From the NCBI RefSeq assembly GCF_010820555.1, contig NZ_JAAIKD010000004.1:372001-436000 (forward strand): a stretch of DNA of 64,000 nucleotides. The letters are read 5' to 3'. A program made the position numbers and the translations under genes. Shown here in pieces: positions 53,388-61,743 of the stretch (positions within the stretch are counted from its first letter, which is position 1; each line of letters begins with the position of its first letter). The notes under the pieces were generated by a model. The model saw only the letters and a program-made list of their open reading frames with translations. It was not told where the DNA came from and did not search any database. Source of the DNA: Psychroflexus aurantiacus (GTDB lineage Bacteria; Bacteroidota; Bacteroidia; Flavobacteriales; Flavobacteriaceae).

Positions 53388-53870
53388 TTATAACAATCGG
53401 CTATGCCAGCTTTCTGTCAATGGCACTTCCCAAAATTCTTTATATTCTGATTTTGTATTCACGAGATTATTGAACACAATAGTCTGTGGTGATACCGCTT
53501 TTTGTTTTACCATTTTTTTAAAATCCAGTAAAGGTTTGTAAGCTACAAATTCTCCGCTTTTAAAACTAACGTTCATTTTATCCAATAAGTCCACATTGTA
53601 TTCTTTTTCTAAACTTTGGATAAAGTGAACGGATGCATCTATTGAACAACCACTGGCACTGGCCTGAGACTCATCTAGACCCAAAACAATAAAACGCTTA
53701 TATCGTATTTCAAACCCTGCCTTAAGTGACTGACCATGGACTGTCCAGCTTTCTAAAAAGCTTTCAATTTTAGGCTTCATTTCATTAAGTTCGTCTTCAC
53801 TAAATCCTCTACTGGCTTGAAAAATCCAGACTCTCGAAGAATCCGGTAATTCACTAAAATCTACTACCAT
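53388..53870 (-). CDS. conserved hypothetical protein of the Fe-S/MCE operon
   Basis: The 160-residue cytosolic protein belongs to a Bacteroidota family often mislabelled ABC transporter ATPase; there is no Walker motif. Visible features are the opening SSRVWIFQASRGFSEDELNEMKPKIESFLESWTVHG, a conserved CSIDASVHFIQSLEKEY block, and a C-terminal half ending EVPLTESWHSRLL. The DASxHF block may hold functional residues (Cys, Asp, His). It lies 5 bp from both the GH3 and CCG genes. Function is unknown. Confidence 0.75.
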   Translation of the reverse strand: MVVDFSELPDSSRVWIFQASRGFSEDELNEMKPKIESFLESWTVHGQSLKAGFEIRYKRFIVLGLDESQASASGCSIDASVHFIQSLEKEYNVDLLDKMNVSFKSGEFVAYKPLLDFKKMVKQKAVSPQTIVFNNLVNTKSEYKEFWEVPLTESWHSRLL

Positions 53871-53875
53871 ACGTT

Positions 53876-54670
53876 TTATAAATCATCTGCATTAGCAATC
53901 ATTTCCACGACGTCAAGAACTTCTATTTCGTCTTGTTTTTCTTTATTCTTAACACCATCGGTCATCATGGTGTTGCAAAACGGACAACCTGCAGCAATGA
54001 CTTCAGGCTTCACTTCTACCGCCTGTTCTGTTCTGTGAATATTTACTTCTTTATCTCCTTTTTCGGCATCTTTAAACATTTGGGCTCCTCCTGCACCACA
54101 ACACAGGCCCTTGGATTTGCATGATTTCATTTCCACCAACTCGACTTCTAGTTTGCGCAACAAATCTCTTGGAGCTTCATATTCACCATTAGCGCGTCCC
54201 AAATAACAAGGGTCATGATATGTAATCCGTTTTCCTTTGAACTTTCCACCTTCTACCTTTAATCTTCCTTCATTCAAAAGCTGTTTCAAAAACTGTGTAT
54301 GATGAATTACTTCATAAGACCCGCCTAAAGCAGGATACTCATTTTTGATGGTATTGAAACAATGCGGACAGGCAGTTACTATTTTTTTCACTTCGTAAGC
54401 GTTTAACACCTCAATATTGGTCATGGCCTGCATTTGAAATAAAAATTCATTTCCTGCACGCTTCGCAGGATCTCCTGTACAACCTTCTTCAGTTCCAAGG
54501 ACCGCGAAATCAACATTGATATTGTTCAAAATCTTTACAAAAGCTTTAGTGATTTTTTTAGCTCTATCATCAAAACTTCCGGCACAACCTACCCAGAACA
54601 AAACTTCCGGTTGCTTTCCTTCTGCTAAATAAGATGCCATCGTTGGCACTTTCAAATTATCACTCATCAT
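53876..54670 (-). CDS. CCG-domain Fe-S protein (HdrB/LutA-like)
   Basis: The 264-residue cytosolic protein has two Cys-rich CCG-type blocks. The first is ACPHCFNTIKNEY with YHDPCYLGR. The second is CKSKGLCCGAGGAQMF with CPFCNTMMTDG. Such domains bind noncubane or [4Fe-4S] clusters in heterodisulfide reductases, lactate utilisation and fumarate/succinate enzymes. It should accept or give electrons to the membrane Fe-S protein encoded two genes upstream. Nothing shows the final substrate. Gaps to neighbours are 5 and 8 bp. Confidence 0.88.
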   Translation of the reverse strand: MMSDNLKVPTMASYLAEGKQPEVLFWVGCAGSFDDRAKKITKAFVKILNNINVDFAVLGTEEGCTGDPAKRAGNEFLFQMQAMTNIEVLNAYEVKKIVTACPHCFNTIKNEYPALGGSYEVIHHTQFLKQLLNEGRLKVEGGKFKGKRITYHDPCYLGRANGEYEAPRDLLRKLEVELVEMKSCKSKGLCCGAGGAQMFKDAEKGDKEVNIHRTEQAVEVKPEVIAAGCPFCNTMMTDGVKNKEKQDEIEVLDVVEMIANADDL

Positions 54671-54678
54671 TTTATGTT

Positions 54679-55098
54679 TTAATCTTTAAATACTTGTATA
54701 GTCTCTTTTTTGTTCACTAAATCTGTAAATTGACCTTTATATCGGGTAGCCTTAACGATATGATTATCAATCCAATGGTAATTACCGCCTCTGGGTTTTC
54801 CCATTAATAAGCTGTGGTATTTAAAACCATGCTTATTCAGCCAATCTTCTGTAACCTTCCTGTGCTCTTCAACTCTTGACGTAAAAAAACAAATCTGATG
54901 TCCATCCGTATACCATTTATTAACGGTCTCCAGAGCATCAGGAAAAGGCTCGCAGGTAGCCATTCGTTCAGGCTCTTCGTTTGGAACATCATCTGTAATG
55001 GTCCCGTCAATATCGATGAGATAATTTTTAACACCGTCTGGTAAACTTGGACTCACACTCTGCCCTTTTGTATCCTGTTTTTGATTTTTTGATGCCAT
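54679..55098 (-). CDS. HAD-like hydrolase, small
   Basis: The 139-residue protein has HAD motif I as LIDIDGTITDD, motif II in CFFTSRVEEHR, and the later Asp in HWIDNHIVKATRY. It is a capless HAD phosphatase-like protein. It is sometimes labelled phosphoheptose isomerase, which its sequence does not support. Both catalytic aspartates of motif I (Asp-x-Asp) are present, so it may be an active phosphatase. It sits inside the Fe-S operon between the CCG and membrane Fe-S genes (8- and 9-bp gaps). Confidence 0.82.
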   Translation of the reverse strand: MASKNQKQDTKGQSVSPSLPDGVKNYLIDIDGTITDDVPNEEPERMATCEPFPDALETVNKWYTDGHQICFFTSRVEEHRKVTEDWLNKHGFKYHSLLMGKPRGGNYHWIDNHIVKATRYKGQFTDLVNKKETIQVFKD

Positions 55099-55107
55099 GA
55101 TACCTAA

Positions 55108-56448
55108 TTATTCTTTAGCCCAGTTTAATCTGTCTTGCTGATTATAAGGCCAGGGGGCTGCATTATTTTCTATGTTTGTCATAGCATTATTGAGCTCTAC
55201 AGGCGCAGCACTTTGTTCCATAACAAGATATTGTCTCATATCCATGATGATGGATAAGGGATCTATGCCTATAGGACAGGCATCTACACAAGCATTGCAG
55301 GTTGTACATGCCCAAAGTTCTTCTCTAGATATGTAATTGTCTAAAAGCTGATTATCACTTGTTATTTCTTTTCCTTTGTTTAAATCCTTACCGATCTCTT
55401 CCATTCTATCCCGTGTATCCATCATGATTTTTCTAGGAGATAGTTTTTTACCCGTTTGGTTTGCAGGACATTCTGCAGTACAACGTCCACATTCTGTACA
55501 GGAGTAGGCGCTTAAAAGCTGGAACCAGTTTAAATCCTGAACATCACTGGCACCGAATTTTTCTGGCATGTCCTCATCACCATCAGTTTCAGGTTCTGCA
55601 AAAGGATCTGCATTGGGATCCATCATCAGCTTCACTTCTTTAGTTACCGCATCCAGGTTTTTAAATTTACCCATGGGGTCTAGGTTCGAAAAGTAAACAT
55701 TTGGAAATGCCAGTAAGATATGAAGGTGTTTAGAGTAATACAGGTAATTTAGGAAGATCAAAATGCCAACGATATGAAGCCACCACGCTGTTCTTTCAAC
55801 AATGATAAGCGTATCGATAGTCATTTCATCAAAAAGGGGCAACATATATTGACTCACAGGAAAAGATCCTACTATTCCTGCTTCACTTGCATAATGCTGC
55901 GCTCCCATGAGTTGTAACTGCAAGTCGGCAGCATTCATGGTTAAAAAAAGCACCATCAAAACAACTTCAAAATAAAGAATATAATTGGCATCATTTTTAG
56001 GCCACCCCTTTAATTCCTGAGCTAAAAATCGTTTAATGTTCATCATGTTTCTTCGTATCCAAAAGATGATAACACTCAAAAGAACCAGTAAAGCCAGTAT
56101 TTCAAACGTACCAATCAGGACATCATATACCGGGCCCAGAAATCCAAATATTCTGTGAGTTCCGAGGACTCCATCTATGATGATTTCCAGAACTTCAATA
56201 TTGATAATTACAAACCCTATATAAACAATGATGTGCAGGATGCCTGCAATAGGTCTGGTAACCATTTTAGACTGACCGAGAGCTACGCGCATCATCTTCT
56301 TGAAGCGTTTATTTTTTTGGTCTGTACGATTAACATCTCTCCCTAAATTAATATTGCGTTTAAGAGACGATACATTTTTAGCAAAAAATAAAATAGCAGC
56401 TATTAAAACGATCAGGAATAAAATCTGTGGTAAATAATCTAAAATCAT
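55108..56448 (-). CDS. membrane-bound 4Fe-4S oxidoreductase subunit (HdrDE/DsrM-like)
   Basis: The 446-residue protein has about five membrane helices in the first 240 residues (5-22, 66-90, 107-130, 155-175, 212-236). Histidines such as His72, His225 and His241 could bind heme b. A soluble domain follows with two [4Fe-4S] motifs: Cys317/320/323/327 and Cys381/384/387/391 (CTECGRCTAECP and CTTCNACVDACP). The layout resembles quinone-interacting membrane subunits of Hdr, Dsr or nitrate-reductase-gamma type. It probably passes electrons between the quinone pool and the CCG protein. The reaction in Bacteroidota is not established. Confidence 0.88.
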   Translation of the reverse strand: MILDYLPQILFLIVLIAAILFFAKNVSSLKRNINLGRDVNRTDQKNKRFKKMMRVALGQSKMVTRPIAGILHIIVYIGFVIINIEVLEIIIDGVLGTHRIFGFLGPVYDVLIGTFEILALLVLLSVIIFWIRRNMMNIKRFLAQELKGWPKNDANYILYFEVVLMVLFLTMNAADLQLQLMGAQHYASEAGIVGSFPVSQYMLPLFDEMTIDTLIIVERTAWWLHIVGILIFLNYLYYSKHLHILLAFPNVYFSNLDPMGKFKNLDAVTKEVKLMMDPNADPFAEPETDGDEDMPEKFGASDVQDLNWFQLLSAYSCTECGRCTAECPANQTGKKLSPRKIMMDTRDRMEEIGKDLNKGKEITSDNQLLDNYISREELWACTTCNACVDACPIGIDPLSIIMDMRQYLVMEQSAAPVELNNAMTNIENNAAPWPYNQQDRLNWAKE

Positions 56449-56450
56449 AT

Positions 56451-57383
56451 TTAATTTTCAGGGTTTTCGTAGTCGTCTGTATTTTTTCCAAAAACAGAAA
56501 AATGAACGTATCGTTTTGGATTTAATTTGATGTCACGTAAAAGTTGCTCAAGTTCTTTAGAAGCATTTTCCAAATTCTCGTACAACTGTTTATCATTGAT
56601 GAGTTTGCCTAATGAACCTTCATTACTTTTCAGTTTTTCTGAAATTTCGTTAAGGTTAGTTATGGTTTGGTCTGCGTTTAAAATGATTTTTTTAAATTCA
56701 ATTTGAGATAATGAATCCGATAATCTTGAAAGATTTTTTGAGGTCTGACTAAACTGGGTGATTGTAGAATTGATTGCTTCTTCATTGGTGTTAAGAAACC
56801 TATCAACATCTTCAGTCGTTTTGTTGAGTGTTATGAGTGTATTGTTCAGGTTTTTGACAGATTGCCGTAAGTTATTTCTGGTTTCTGGATCCAGGATATT
56901 ATTGACTGATTTGAATAATGTGTCAACTTCAACAACTGCATTTGAAATTTTATCTTTTAGAGGGGTTAATTTTTCATTGACCAACTCGATTAAACCTTCC
57001 TCTACAGCAGATTCCAGGGTATCCCCGGATTTTGCTAAATCACTTGAATCCTGATTGAGTTTTATTTGCATAGACTTACCTCCGATCAAACCACCGCCGT
57101 AGATTTCTGCAACACTTTCTTTTGAAAATTGAATATCATTATTCAAATTAATGGTCACCAAAAGATTTCCTGTATCCATGAAATTTATACTGGTCACCTT
57201 TCCAACCTGAAACCCATTGATGTTAACAGGCGCAGATGGACTTAGTCCTTCGACATCGTCATACACAGCATAAAAAGTTCGGGAGGTATTAAATAAATTA
57301 TTCCCTTTTAGGAAATTATAACCAAATACGAGCATGGCTACTGCTACTATAACAAGTAAGCCGACTTTAAGTTCTTTATTCAA
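56451..57383 (-). CDS. MCE/MlaD family lipid-transport protein
   Basis: The 310-residue protein has one N-terminal membrane helix (about 6-25, VGLLVIVAVAMLVFGYNFL) and the MCE domain (about 36-115, TFYAVYDDVEGLSPSAPVNINGFQVGKVTSI). A long helical C-terminal region rich in Asn, Leu and Thr follows (about 130-290). It resembles MlaD/YebT-like components that move phospholipids between the two membranes. No MlaE or MlaF partner gene is in the window. The start is a TTG at 57383, since MNKELKVGLL is the family's usual opening. It lies 2 bp from the Fe-S gene. Confidence 0.88.
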   Translation of the reverse strand: MNKELKVGLLVIVAVAMLVFGYNFLKGNNLFNTSRTFYAVYDDVEGLSPSAPVNINGFQVGKVTSINFMDTGNLLVTINLNNDIQFSKESVAEIYGGGLIGGKSMQIKLNQDSSDLAKSGDTLESAVEEGLIELVNEKLTPLKDKISNAVVEVDTLFKSVNNILDPETRNNLRQSVKNLNNTLITLNKTTEDVDRFLNTNEEAINSTITQFSQTSKNLSRLSDSLSQIEFKKIILNADQTITNLNEISEKLKSNEGSLGKLINDKQLYENLENASKELEQLLRDIKLNPKRYVHFSVFGKNTDDYENPEN

Positions 57384-57424
57384 AGGTATTAGTTTTGTTC
57401 AAATGTAATAAACTTTAATGAAAA

Positions 57425-58537
57425 CTAGTCCCCAACTCTAGTATTCAGGGCTTCTTTTATCGAAATTTTATCACCTGAAGAATTAAAGGCCACTATAAAT
57501 GCAGACGTATAACCTTCAGCTTTTGCTCTATCTCTCAGGCTCTGTGCACTCATATAATTCCTGGTCTCTCCAAATAAATATTTGAACAAATCGTTTTCCT
57601 GATGCCGAGTGATCGGGGACAGTTTTTTAAAATTTTCCGGACTTGGATCTATTTTTCTTGAACTGGCTGCCAGCTGTATTTTAAATACAACAGAAGAGAA
57701 ATCTTGCATCACATCACTGGAACTTACTTTGTATTCGCTCAATTCAGATTCTAAAGCCTCTATATTAATGATGTTTTTGTATTCATTGATCCCATTTACA
57801 ATGGCATTGGCCAATTGGGTTTGTCCGCTTTGAGAATTTAAAAACGCGCCTTCATTTTTATTGGTTAAAAACCCGGTTTCAATCAAAACACTTGGCATGT
57901 AGGTTTCTCTTAAAACAAGAAAACCGGCCTGTTTAACCCCTCTGTCCTTTAGACTTAGTGAACTTGAAAATTGCTTCTGGACAAAATTTGCCAGTAGAGC
58001 ACTTTGATCCAAAAACTCTTCCTGCATAATTGTAAAACCGATATAGGATTCTGGAGAGTCGGGGTCGAAACCATCGTACTTCACCTGGTAATCCTCCTCA
58101 AACTTGATCACCGAGTTTTCTTTCATGGCCACTTCGAGGTTGTCTTTGTTTCTATGAAGTCCAAGAACAAAGGTTTCAGTACCCGAAGGAGAAGGATTTC
58201 TTACGCCGTTACAGTGTATGGATACAAATAAGTCTGCATCAGATTTATTGGCAATCTCGGCTCGCTTATCCAAAGGAATAAAAACATCTGTTTTTCGGGT
58301 ATAAAGAATCTTTAAATCCTCATATTTTTCGAGTTGTTTACCTACCTGTAAGGCGATTTTCAAAGCGATATCCTTTTCGGAATAATTATTACCGGTGTTG
58401 CCTGCATCTTGACCTCCATGACCTGCATCTATGACCACTACAAATTTGTTGGAGTCAGTCTGTGAATACATCGGAGTGAAACCGAGGTTAATGAGGAAGA
58501 ATACTAATAAAAGGAGACTGGAGCTGGGTCTAATCAT
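57425..58537 (-). CDS. N-acetylmuramoyl-L-alanine amidase (AmiC-like)
   Basis: The 370-residue exported amidase cleaves the amide bond between muramic acid and the stem peptide. The signal peptide ends near FTPMYSQ. The Amidase_3 domain (about 30-255) has zinc ligands in VVIDAGHGGQDAGN (His), YSEKDIAL (Glu) and SIHCNG (His), and the catalytic Glu in VLIETGFLTN. The C-terminal 110 residues (VVFKIQLAASSRKIDPSPEN ... YTSAFIVAF) resemble a SPOR-like glycan-binding unit. It is the first gene of the minus-strand operon and is divergent from lptD, 112 bp away. Confidence 0.93.
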   Translation of the reverse strand: MIRPSSSLLLLVFFLINLGFTPMYSQTDSNKFVVVIDAGHGGQDAGNTGNNYSEKDIALKIALQVGKQLEKYEDLKILYTRKTDVFIPLDKRAEIANKSDADLFVSIHCNGVRNPSPSGTETFVLGLHRNKDNLEVAMKENSVIKFEEDYQVKYDGFDPDSPESYIGFTIMQEEFLDQSALLANFVQKQFSSSLSLKDRGVKQAGFLVLRETYMPSVLIETGFLTNKNEGAFLNSQSGQTQLANAIVNGINEYKNIINIEALESELSEYKVSSSDVMQDFSSVVFKIQLAASSRKIDPSPENFKKLSPITRHQENDLFKYLFGETRNYMSAQSLRDRAKAEGYTSAFIVAFNSSGDKISIKEALNTRVGD

Positions 58538-58649
58538 GGATTGTATAATTCTGAATGTTATTTGAAACTTTTTTAGGAAGCATAAAAATAAAATGTAATT
58601 TTGAAACTTCTTAATATAGGCTTCATTTACAAAAATAGTACTAAAAGCA

Positions 58650-61346
58650 TTGCGTACAAACTTACTTCATATACTTTTTGGGATTGGATTTCTTGTCAAT
58701 TTTGGGCTTTATGCGCAAGAAAAAGAGCCTCAAAAAGTAGACTTCGGTTATCTAATCAAAAATAAGGCCGATTCTATCACTAAACGCATAAAATATGTAA
58801 TTGGAGACACTTTAGTTCAGGACACATCGATTAAAAAACGGGAAACCCTTACTGATATTGTTGATGCCTATGCCAAAGACTACAAAAGGCTGTCCAGGAA
58901 AAATGATAAAATGTATTTATACAATGAAGCTGTGGTGGAATATGGTGACATGGTCATAAATGCAGGCTGGATCGTAGTGAACAACTCAACGAAGGAAGTT
59001 TTTGCATCAGGTATAGTAGATTCCACAGGCACATACACTCAGGCACCTACCTTCAAACAAGGAGCTAATCTTGTAGAGCCCGATAGTTTGATTTTTAATT
59101 TCGACTCCAAAAAAGCTTTGGTTTTTAACTCAAGAACCGAGCAAGGGGGCTTTAAGGTGAAGGGTGAAATTTCCAAACGACAAAACGACTCCATCTATTA
59201 TCTGGCCAATGCAAAATTTACAACCGCAGAAGACATAGATGACGCCGACTATTATTTCTATGCCAGAAAGATAAAATTTGTTCCCGACAGTAAAATTGTG
59301 ACCGGTTTTGTGAATATGTACATTGCAGATGTGCCCACCCCGCTCGGATTGCCTTTTGGGTATTTCCCGTTAACAGATAAGCAGGCTTCAGGTTTTATCA
59401 TTCCCTCCTATGGTGAAAATAGAAACCGGGGCTTTTTTCTAATGAACGGGGGCTATTACTTCGCTATTAACGATTATGTAGACTTAACTGTCCTTGGAGA
59501 CTATTACACCAACGGGAGTTATGGTTTGAGACTGGAAAGCAATTATAACGTCCGCTATCGGTTTAATGGCAATGTCGCATTGAGGTACGAAAAACTCCTT
59601 CTTGAAGAGCGAGGCTTTCCCAACTTTAGTGAAACTACGGTTTATAACCTGAGATGGAATCATAACCAAAGTCAAAAAGCAAATCCGTCATCCCGATTTT
59701 CAGCTTCTGTAAACTTAGGTTCAAGTGACTACTATCAACAGTCTGTTAATCAAAACAATACCGGTAATTTTTTAAACAACACCTTGAATTCATCTGTATC
59801 CTATTCAAAAACTTTTGAAGGGGAACCCGCTATGAATTTAAATATATCGGCCACACACAATCAGAATACAAATACGGAAGTCATCAACCTTACCCTGCCT
59901 ACTTTGCAATTCAGTATTGGCCGGGTTTTCCCTTTTGCACCAAAAACCGGAACCAAAAAAGGGGCTATTCATAATATCAATTTACAGTATAATGTGAGGG
60001 CAGAAAATAGAATTACAACTACAGATTCCTTGTTTTTCAGACCCGAAATGTTTGAAGGCGCCGATGTAGGGGCAAGACATTCTATACCTATTTCAACCAA
60101 CTTCAAAATCTTTGAACATTTTAGCGTAAGTGCAGGTATGAATTATGATGAAGTATGGACACTCAAAACTTTTGATCAGCAGTATGATGAACAGCTTCGC
60201 AAAGTGAGAAGAGACACGATAACTGGTTTTGATTCTTACAGGACCTACAATTTTTCTACTTCTGTGGGAACCACTGTATATGGTATGTTCGATTTTGGAG
60301 ATGATAAGAAGATTAAAGCGATACGGCATGTCATGAGACCTTCTGTTTCTTACAACATCAGTCCTGCTTTTGATCAGTATTACGATGAGTACACCCGAAC
60401 AGGTATAGCAGGACTCGAGGATGAAGTTGTTGAATTTTCCAGATTTGAGGGTACCCTTAACGGAGCTCCCGGAAATAATTTCGCCAGCAGCATGTCCTTT
60501 AACCTCACAAACGATTTTGAAGCTAAAGTGAGAAAAAAAGATTCTACACTCACTGGGGACGAGCGTTTCAAGAAAATGAGTCTTCTCAGTAATTTTGGCT
60601 TAAGCACCAACTATAATTTTGCAGTTGATTCCTTAAATCTTAGTCCGATATCCGTTCGCGGGACATTACCAATTGTACAGGATAAATTAGCCATCAATTT
60701 TTTAGGAACTTTAGACATGTATGCTTTAAACAGCAACAACAGAAGGATAAATACGCTCAACATCAACAATGGAGGAAGTCTGTTCAGGCTGACCAGAGCC
60801 AATGCCAGTTTTAGCTATTCATTTTCAAATAAGGATTTTCAGAAAGAAGAGGAGGAAAAAGGAGGAGAAGAAAAGGACGAGGAAGAATATGACTCAGAAA
60901 GCTATAGAAATGGGGGAAGGCCAGACAATCTTTTTGGTTCTAGCGAGATGATGAACCGACCCAATGCCAACAAGGATGCTGAAAGTGATGAAAATGAAAG
61001 GTACAACTACGCTATACCCTGGAATTTAAATCTGGCTTATACCGTAACTTACTCCAACAATGCGAGGCAAAATGAAATAAGCTCCCACTCTCTTATGTTT
61101 TCTGGAGATCTGGAATTATCACCTACCTGGGACGTGGGTATATCCTCTGGTTATGATATTAAAAATAAAGGATTTACATTTACTCAGCTCCGATTTGCAA
61201 AAGATTTAAAAAGCTGGCAGATGAGTTTTAACTGGACGCCTTTTGGCACCAGAAAATCATGGTTTTTCTTTATAGGCATAAAATCCAGCATCTTACAAGA
61301 TGTGAAATACGATAAAAACAGAGAACGAGACAGAACTTTAAGATAA
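58650..61346 (+). CDS. lptD: LPS-assembly protein LptD homologue
   Basis: The 898-residue protein has a signal peptide (MRTNLLHILFGIGFLVNFGL). An OstA-like periplasmic beta-jellyroll follows (about 60-230, DKMYLYNEAVVEYGDMVINAG and VFNSRTEQGGFKVKGE). Then comes a long barrel with the LptD signature GYFPLTDKQASGFIIPSYGENRNRGFFLMNGGYYFAINDYVDLTVLGDYYTNGS. An acidic insertion (about residues 730-790) is a local peculiarity. It inserts LPS into the outer leaflet. The start is a TTG at 58650. The two cysteine pairs of E. coli LptD are absent, as usual in Bacteroidota. It is divergent from the amidase. Confidence 0.88.
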   Translation: MRTNLLHILFGIGFLVNFGLYAQEKEPQKVDFGYLIKNKADSITKRIKYVIGDTLVQDTSIKKRETLTDIVDAYAKDYKRLSRKNDKMYLYNEAVVEYGDMVINAGWIVVNNSTKEVFASGIVDSTGTYTQAPTFKQGANLVEPDSLIFNFDSKKALVFNSRTEQGGFKVKGEISKRQNDSIYYLANAKFTTAEDIDDADYYFYARKIKFVPDSKIVTGFVNMYIADVPTPLGLPFGYFPLTDKQASGFIIPSYGENRNRGFFLMNGGYYFAINDYVDLTVLGDYYTNGSYGLRLESNYNVRYRFNGNVALRYEKLLLEERGFPNFSETTVYNLRWNHNQSQKANPSSRFSASVNLGSSDYYQQSVNQNNTGNFLNNTLNSSVSYSKTFEGEPAMNLNISATHNQNTNTEVINLTLPTLQFSIGRVFPFAPKTGTKKGAIHNINLQYNVRAENRITTTDSLFFRPEMFEGADVGARHSIPISTNFKIFEHFSVSAGMNYDEVWTLKTFDQQYDEQLRKVRRDTITGFDSYRTYNFSTSVGTTVYGMFDFGDDKKIKAIRHVMRPSVSYNISPAFDQYYDEYTRTGIAGLEDEVVEFSRFEGTLNGAPGNNFASSMSFNLTNDFEAKVRKKDSTLTGDERFKKMSLLSNFGLSTNYNFAVDSLNLSPISVRGTLPIVQDKLAINFLGTLDMYALNSNNRRINTLNINNGGSLFRLTRANASFSYSFSNKDFQKEEEEKGGEEKDEEEYDSESYRNGGRPDNLFGSSEMMNRPNANKDAESDENERYNYAIPWNLNLAYTVTYSNNARQNEISSHSLMFSGDLELSPTWDVGISSGYDIKNKGFTFTQLRFAKDLKSWQMSFNWTPFGTRKSWFFFIGIKSSILQDVKYDKNRERDRTLR

Positions 61347-61353
61347 TAAACTT

Positions 61354-61737
61354 ATGAAAAAGATAATCAACACTGAACAGGCAGCTGCACCCATTGGCCC
61401 TTACAATCAAGCTGTTTTTATCAATGGGTTTTTATATACCTCCGGGCAAATCGCTTTAAACCCTGAAACCGGTGAGACCGAATTTGATTCTATTGAAGCA
61501 GAAACCACGCGTGTGATGAAAAGTCTGGAGGCTATTTTGAAAGAAGCCAAGCTCACTTTCTCTCAGGTCATAAAAGCAACTATCTATATCTCAAATATGG
61601 ATGATTTTACGAAAATAAATAACATCTACGGTTCCTATTTTGACGAAGGAACTGCTCCTGCGAGAGAAACAGTTCAAGTGGCCAGGCTTCCAAAAGATGC
61701 CAATGTTGAAATAAGCCTTATTGCTTTCAAAGACTAA
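61354..61737 (+). CDS. ridA: RidA family reactive intermediate deaminase
   Basis: The 127-residue enzyme hydrolyses enamine/imine intermediates released by PLP enzymes, preventing damage to them. It opens INTEQAAAPIGPYNQAVFINGFLYTSGQIALNP and has the catalytic Arg in the late block (APARETVQVARLPKDANVEISLIAF), as in classical RidA. It forms trimers. It lies 8 bp after lptD and 7 bp before the symporter gene, so the three may be cotranscribed. Confidence 0.95.
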   Translation: MKKIINTEQAAAPIGPYNQAVFINGFLYTSGQIALNPETGETEFDSIEAETTRVMKSLEAILKEAKLTFSQVIKATIYISNMDDFTKINNIYGSYFDEGTAPARETVQVARLPKDANVEISLIAFKD

Positions 61738-61743
61738 ACGTAT

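Noticed and set aside
54679-55098. Annotation as phosphoheptose isomerase
   Set aside because: The DIDGT motif and overall order are HAD-like; no SIS domain is present.
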